Positions 14,547 through 15,996 of a stretch of 15,996 nt of DNA are shown here, piece by piece. The notes beneath the pieces were generated by a model that worked only from the letters and a program-made list of their open reading frames with translations, searched no databases and was not told the origin of the DNA. Numbering within the stretch: position 1 is the stretch's first letter; each line of letters begins with the position of its first letter. The position numbers were made by a program, and so were the translations under genes. The stretch is from Bacillota bacterium (GTDB taxonomy: Bacteria > Bacillota > UBA4882 > UBA8346), in NCBI GenBank assembly GCA_023436305.1, contig JAEZJQ010000046.1, forward strand, positions 1 to 15,996, read 5' to 3'.

Positions 14547-14775
14547 ATGAAAACCAAGCTTGCTTTTAAGTCCCAAGAAGGGAAAACTACTGTTTTAAAA
14601 TTTTATGATACTCCTTTTTAAAGCGATGGCTCATATGATTTTAGGGGAAAAAGGAATGGATAGATTATATAAGAAAGTAAACGGAGATCAGCCCATACCG
14701 GAAGTGATGTTAAAATATCAGAAACTCATAGGGAAAAACTTTAATTATCACCGCGAGATAATTCCTTTATTTTAG
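14547..14775 (+). pseudogene. Alpha/beta hydrolase, internally deleted and 3'-truncated
   Basis: The first part from an ATG at 14547 reads MKTKLAFKSQEGKTTVLKFY then DTPF and a stop (14619), resembling the start of alpha/beta hydrolases that open with a phrase like EEGKxxVLxFYDxLLxQW. In another frame, 14623-14775 reads AMAHMILGEKGMDRLYKKVN then GDQPIPEVMLKYQKLIGKNF and NYHREIIPLF, matching the cap region that normally precedes SDEELxxLxMP. The catalytic serine motif and the C-terminal Asp/His part are missing. The last codons overlap the end of the convergent RhuM-like gene. It starts 17 bp after padR. Confidence 0.6.
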
Positions 14776-14783
14776 AGCGGATG
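14766..14783 (-). repeat. 18-bp sequence also present, inverted, at 9312-9329
   Basis: The tract spans the junction where the hydrolase and RhuM reading frames meet and is identical (reverse complement) to the bases just beyond the AfsR-like regulator stop codon. Confidence 0.6.
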
Positions 14784-15575
14784 ATGCTGCTCAGCCTGGC
14801 TCTCGGCATAATCAAGATACATGGTAACAAACCGGTTCAGCTGGCGAATTTCCGTTTCGTTTAAATAGTTTTTAGCAATCCCGACATCCATTTTATGGAC
14901 CTTCACTCCGCTCCAAGTGGTTAATCCCATATTGGGTTTCGCCGCATTAGCCCGTTCTGCAATCAATTGAGCGGCGGTTTTCCCGGTAATAGCCCAATGG
15001 AGTTTATTTTGGACGATCTGAAAAAACTCTTTGGTTTGTGGCGCCTTCGGGTCATAGCCAATAGAAAGGGAGTAAATATCACGGATCTTCTGATAAAATC
15101 GCTTCTCACTGGCCCGAATGTCACGAATCCGTTCCAGCAAATCATCAAAGTAGTCCGCCCCGAAATTACGCATCTCCTTGAGACGCCGGTCATCCATGGC
15201 AAAGCCTTTCACCAGATACTCCCGGAGTAGATTAGTAGCCCAGCTCCGGAATTGCGTCCCCCTGCAGGACCGGACCCGATAACCAACGGCAATAATCATC
15301 TCTAAATTATAATGTTTTAAGTGACGTTGTACCTCTCGGTTTCCTTCCTGACGTAAGTATTCCTTACAAGTTGCCTCAAGGATAAGTTCTCCTTCTTCAT
15401 AAATATTGCCGATATGGATTGTAATATTTTGAGGGGTTGTCTGATAAAGCTCGGCCATTCCCGCCTGGGATATCCAAACTGTCTCATTCTCCAACCTTAC
15501 ATCAATCCGTGTTTGTCCATCTTCGGTTTGATAAATTAAAATGCTGGAGGACTGTTCAGGAGGATTATCGCTCAT
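14772..15575 (-). CDS. RhuM-family protein, C-terminally truncated
   Basis: A 267-residue protein of the virulence RhuM family, whose role is unknown although members occur in pathogenicity and defence islands. Family features in order: ETVWISQAGMAELYQTTPQN (31-50), HIGNIYEEGEL (54-64), KHYNLEMIIAVGYRVRSCRG (87-106), TQFRSWATNLLREYLVKGFA (107-126), GKTAAQLIAERA (198-209), and the conserved LNETEIRQLNRFVTMYLDYAES near the end (238-259). Full-length members usually go on about 60 more residues (a YMxDWxxKLDxFLxF region); this one stops at HHPL exactly where it meets the broken hydrolase. AAGGAG lies 8 bases before the ATG at 15575. An out-of-frame ATG-GTA-TGA lies just upstream and its TGA overlaps the start. 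Function after truncation is doubtful. Confidence 0.82.
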   Translation of the reverse strand: MSDNPPEQSSSILIYQTEDGQTRIDVRLENETVWISQAGMAELYQTTPQNITIHIGNIYEEGELILEATCKEYLRQEGNREVQRHLKHYNLEMIIAVGYRVRSCRGTQFRSWATNLLREYLVKGFAMDDRRLKEMRNFGADYFDDLLERIRDIRASEKRFYQKIRDIYSLSIGYDPKAPQTKEFFQIVQNKLHWAITGKTAAQLIAERANAAKPNMGLTTWSGVKVHKMDVGIAKNYLNETEIRQLNRFVTMYLDYAESQAEQHHPL

Positions 15576-15632
15576 ACCATGTTCTCCTTATCTCCATGTA
15601 GAATTTATGGATTTTACCTTATAAAACAAAAA

Positions 15633-15657
15633 CCCCCTACTTATTAAATAAGGGGTG
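15633..15657. terminator. Hairpin next to dispersed repeat copy 2
   Basis: CCCC...TTATT pairs with AATAA...GGGG with a small bulge, and a T-run follows on the minus strand. It lies upstream of the RhuM-like gene, so a terminator for the minus-strand ORF fragment at 15876 onward is possible. Confidence 0.4.
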
Positions 15658-15668
15658 GTGGATAACGA

Positions 15669-15804
15669 TGGTGGACCTGAAGCGCGTCGAACGTTATCCA
15701 CTTCAATTTCCCGGAAAGAGCTTTATCAAATTTACTGGAGAGAATCAGTTTTTGAATTAGGAACTCAATAAAAAAACCATTTTGTCTATCAGACTTCCCT
15801 TTGA
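15669..15804. repeat. Dispersed repeat, copy 2 (about 136 bp)
   Basis: Second copy of the element at 7649-7789, same orientation. Here the conserved CGTTATCCAC (15692-15701) pairs perfectly with GTGGATAACG at 15658-15667 just outside the aligned block, so the structured unit may begin near 15658. Confidence 0.75.
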
Positions 15805-15875
15805 AAAGTATATTTTTACCAATTCTTTCCCAATATATTTAAACATTGATTTAATAGATTTTCATTATTAATAAC

Positions 15876-15996
15876 TCAACTTTCGCAGCATAAATTAGGC
15901 AGATATACCTTGATATAATTAGGTAAAGCATCATACCAATACATGAGTTGACAAGAAATCATTTTGGAAAGCTTTTTTCCAGTCGTGTTAAGGATT
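15876..15996 (-). CDS. C-terminal end of an unidentified ORF running off the window
   Basis: A minus-strand frame is open from the window edge to a stop at 15876, giving 39 residues that include LSKMISCQLMYWYDALPNYI and KVYLPNLCCES. The composition looks protein-like, but I recognise no family. It could also be a remnant or chance opening. Confidence 0.35.
   Translation of the reverse strand, partial: ILNTTGKKLSKMISCQLMYWYDALPNYIKVYLPNLCCES

Noticed and set aside
15658..15710. Integron attC-like site in the dispersed repeat (AACGTTATCCAC)
   Set aside because: The core does not fit GTTRRRY, and no integrase or cassette array is present.

Overview
The window looks like a chromosomal accessory region of a Bacillota bacterium (Clostridia or Limnochordia-like). 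Signs are moderate GC, strong AGGAGG-type ribosome binding sites, an M-box magnesium riboswitch with a Bacillus-type terminator/antiterminator platform, low-GC style MarR/ArsR/PadR regulators and a TP-rich lipoprotein beta-propeller. No tRNA, rRNA, CRISPR array or complete insertion sequence was seen. The genus cannot be fixed from the sequence alone.

Layout. (1) 51-1424: a two-gene minus-strand unit, marR then arsM (arsenite methyltransferase), with a long palindromic operator over the marR promoter. (2) 1456-5380: a P-type Mg2+ ATPase (mgtA) preceded by about 1.2 kb of leader. This leader holds a sigma70-type promoter, a full M-box riboswitch with terminator and antiterminator, and decayed starts of at least three genes (two CorC/HlyC-like starts and one isoprenylcysteine-methyltransferase-like start). 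(3) 5484-7347: an arsenic-type operon, arsR, then a thioredoxin-like CxxC protein with a Cys-rich tail, then an ArsP/YraQ permease, with ArsR-like operators before arsR and again before the thioredoxin gene. (4) 7348-8018: intergenic debris with a long hairpin and copy 1 of a dispersed repeat of about 140 bp. (5) 8019-12038: a seven-repeat YVTN-type beta-propeller lipoprotein and, upstream, a MalT/AfsR-like ATPase regulator with a C-terminal OmpR-type/BTAD DNA-binding region. The propeller promoter carries two 9-bp direct repeats with an 11-bp period ending exactly 8 bp from a TATAAT box, the geometry known for SARP/AfsR activators, so the regulator probably controls the propeller gene. The regulator is broken at its 5' end by fusion to a truncated phage holin. 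(6) 11987-12506: a prophage remnant (3TM holin and a small upstream phage ORF). (7) 12532-14775: a DUF1697 protein, an SRPBCC pseudogene, a PadR regulator fused in frame to DUF4180 with its own operator, and a broken alpha/beta hydrolase. (8) 14772-15996: a C-terminally truncated RhuM-family protein that meets the broken hydrolase at one junction, copy 2 of the dispersed repeat, and the C-terminal end of an unidentified ORF at the window edge.

How it fits together. Two separately regulated arsenic modules (methylation by ArsM; permease plus thioredoxin under ArsR) flank a magnesium uptake gene. ArsM, MarR and the thioredoxin-like protein each carry adjacent-cysteine stretches, suggesting handling of trivalent arsenic. 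The right half is a patchwork of truncated genes joined at deletion junctions. It points to repeated insertion and deletion, including loss of a prophage, and the best new lead there is the regulator-to-propeller link.
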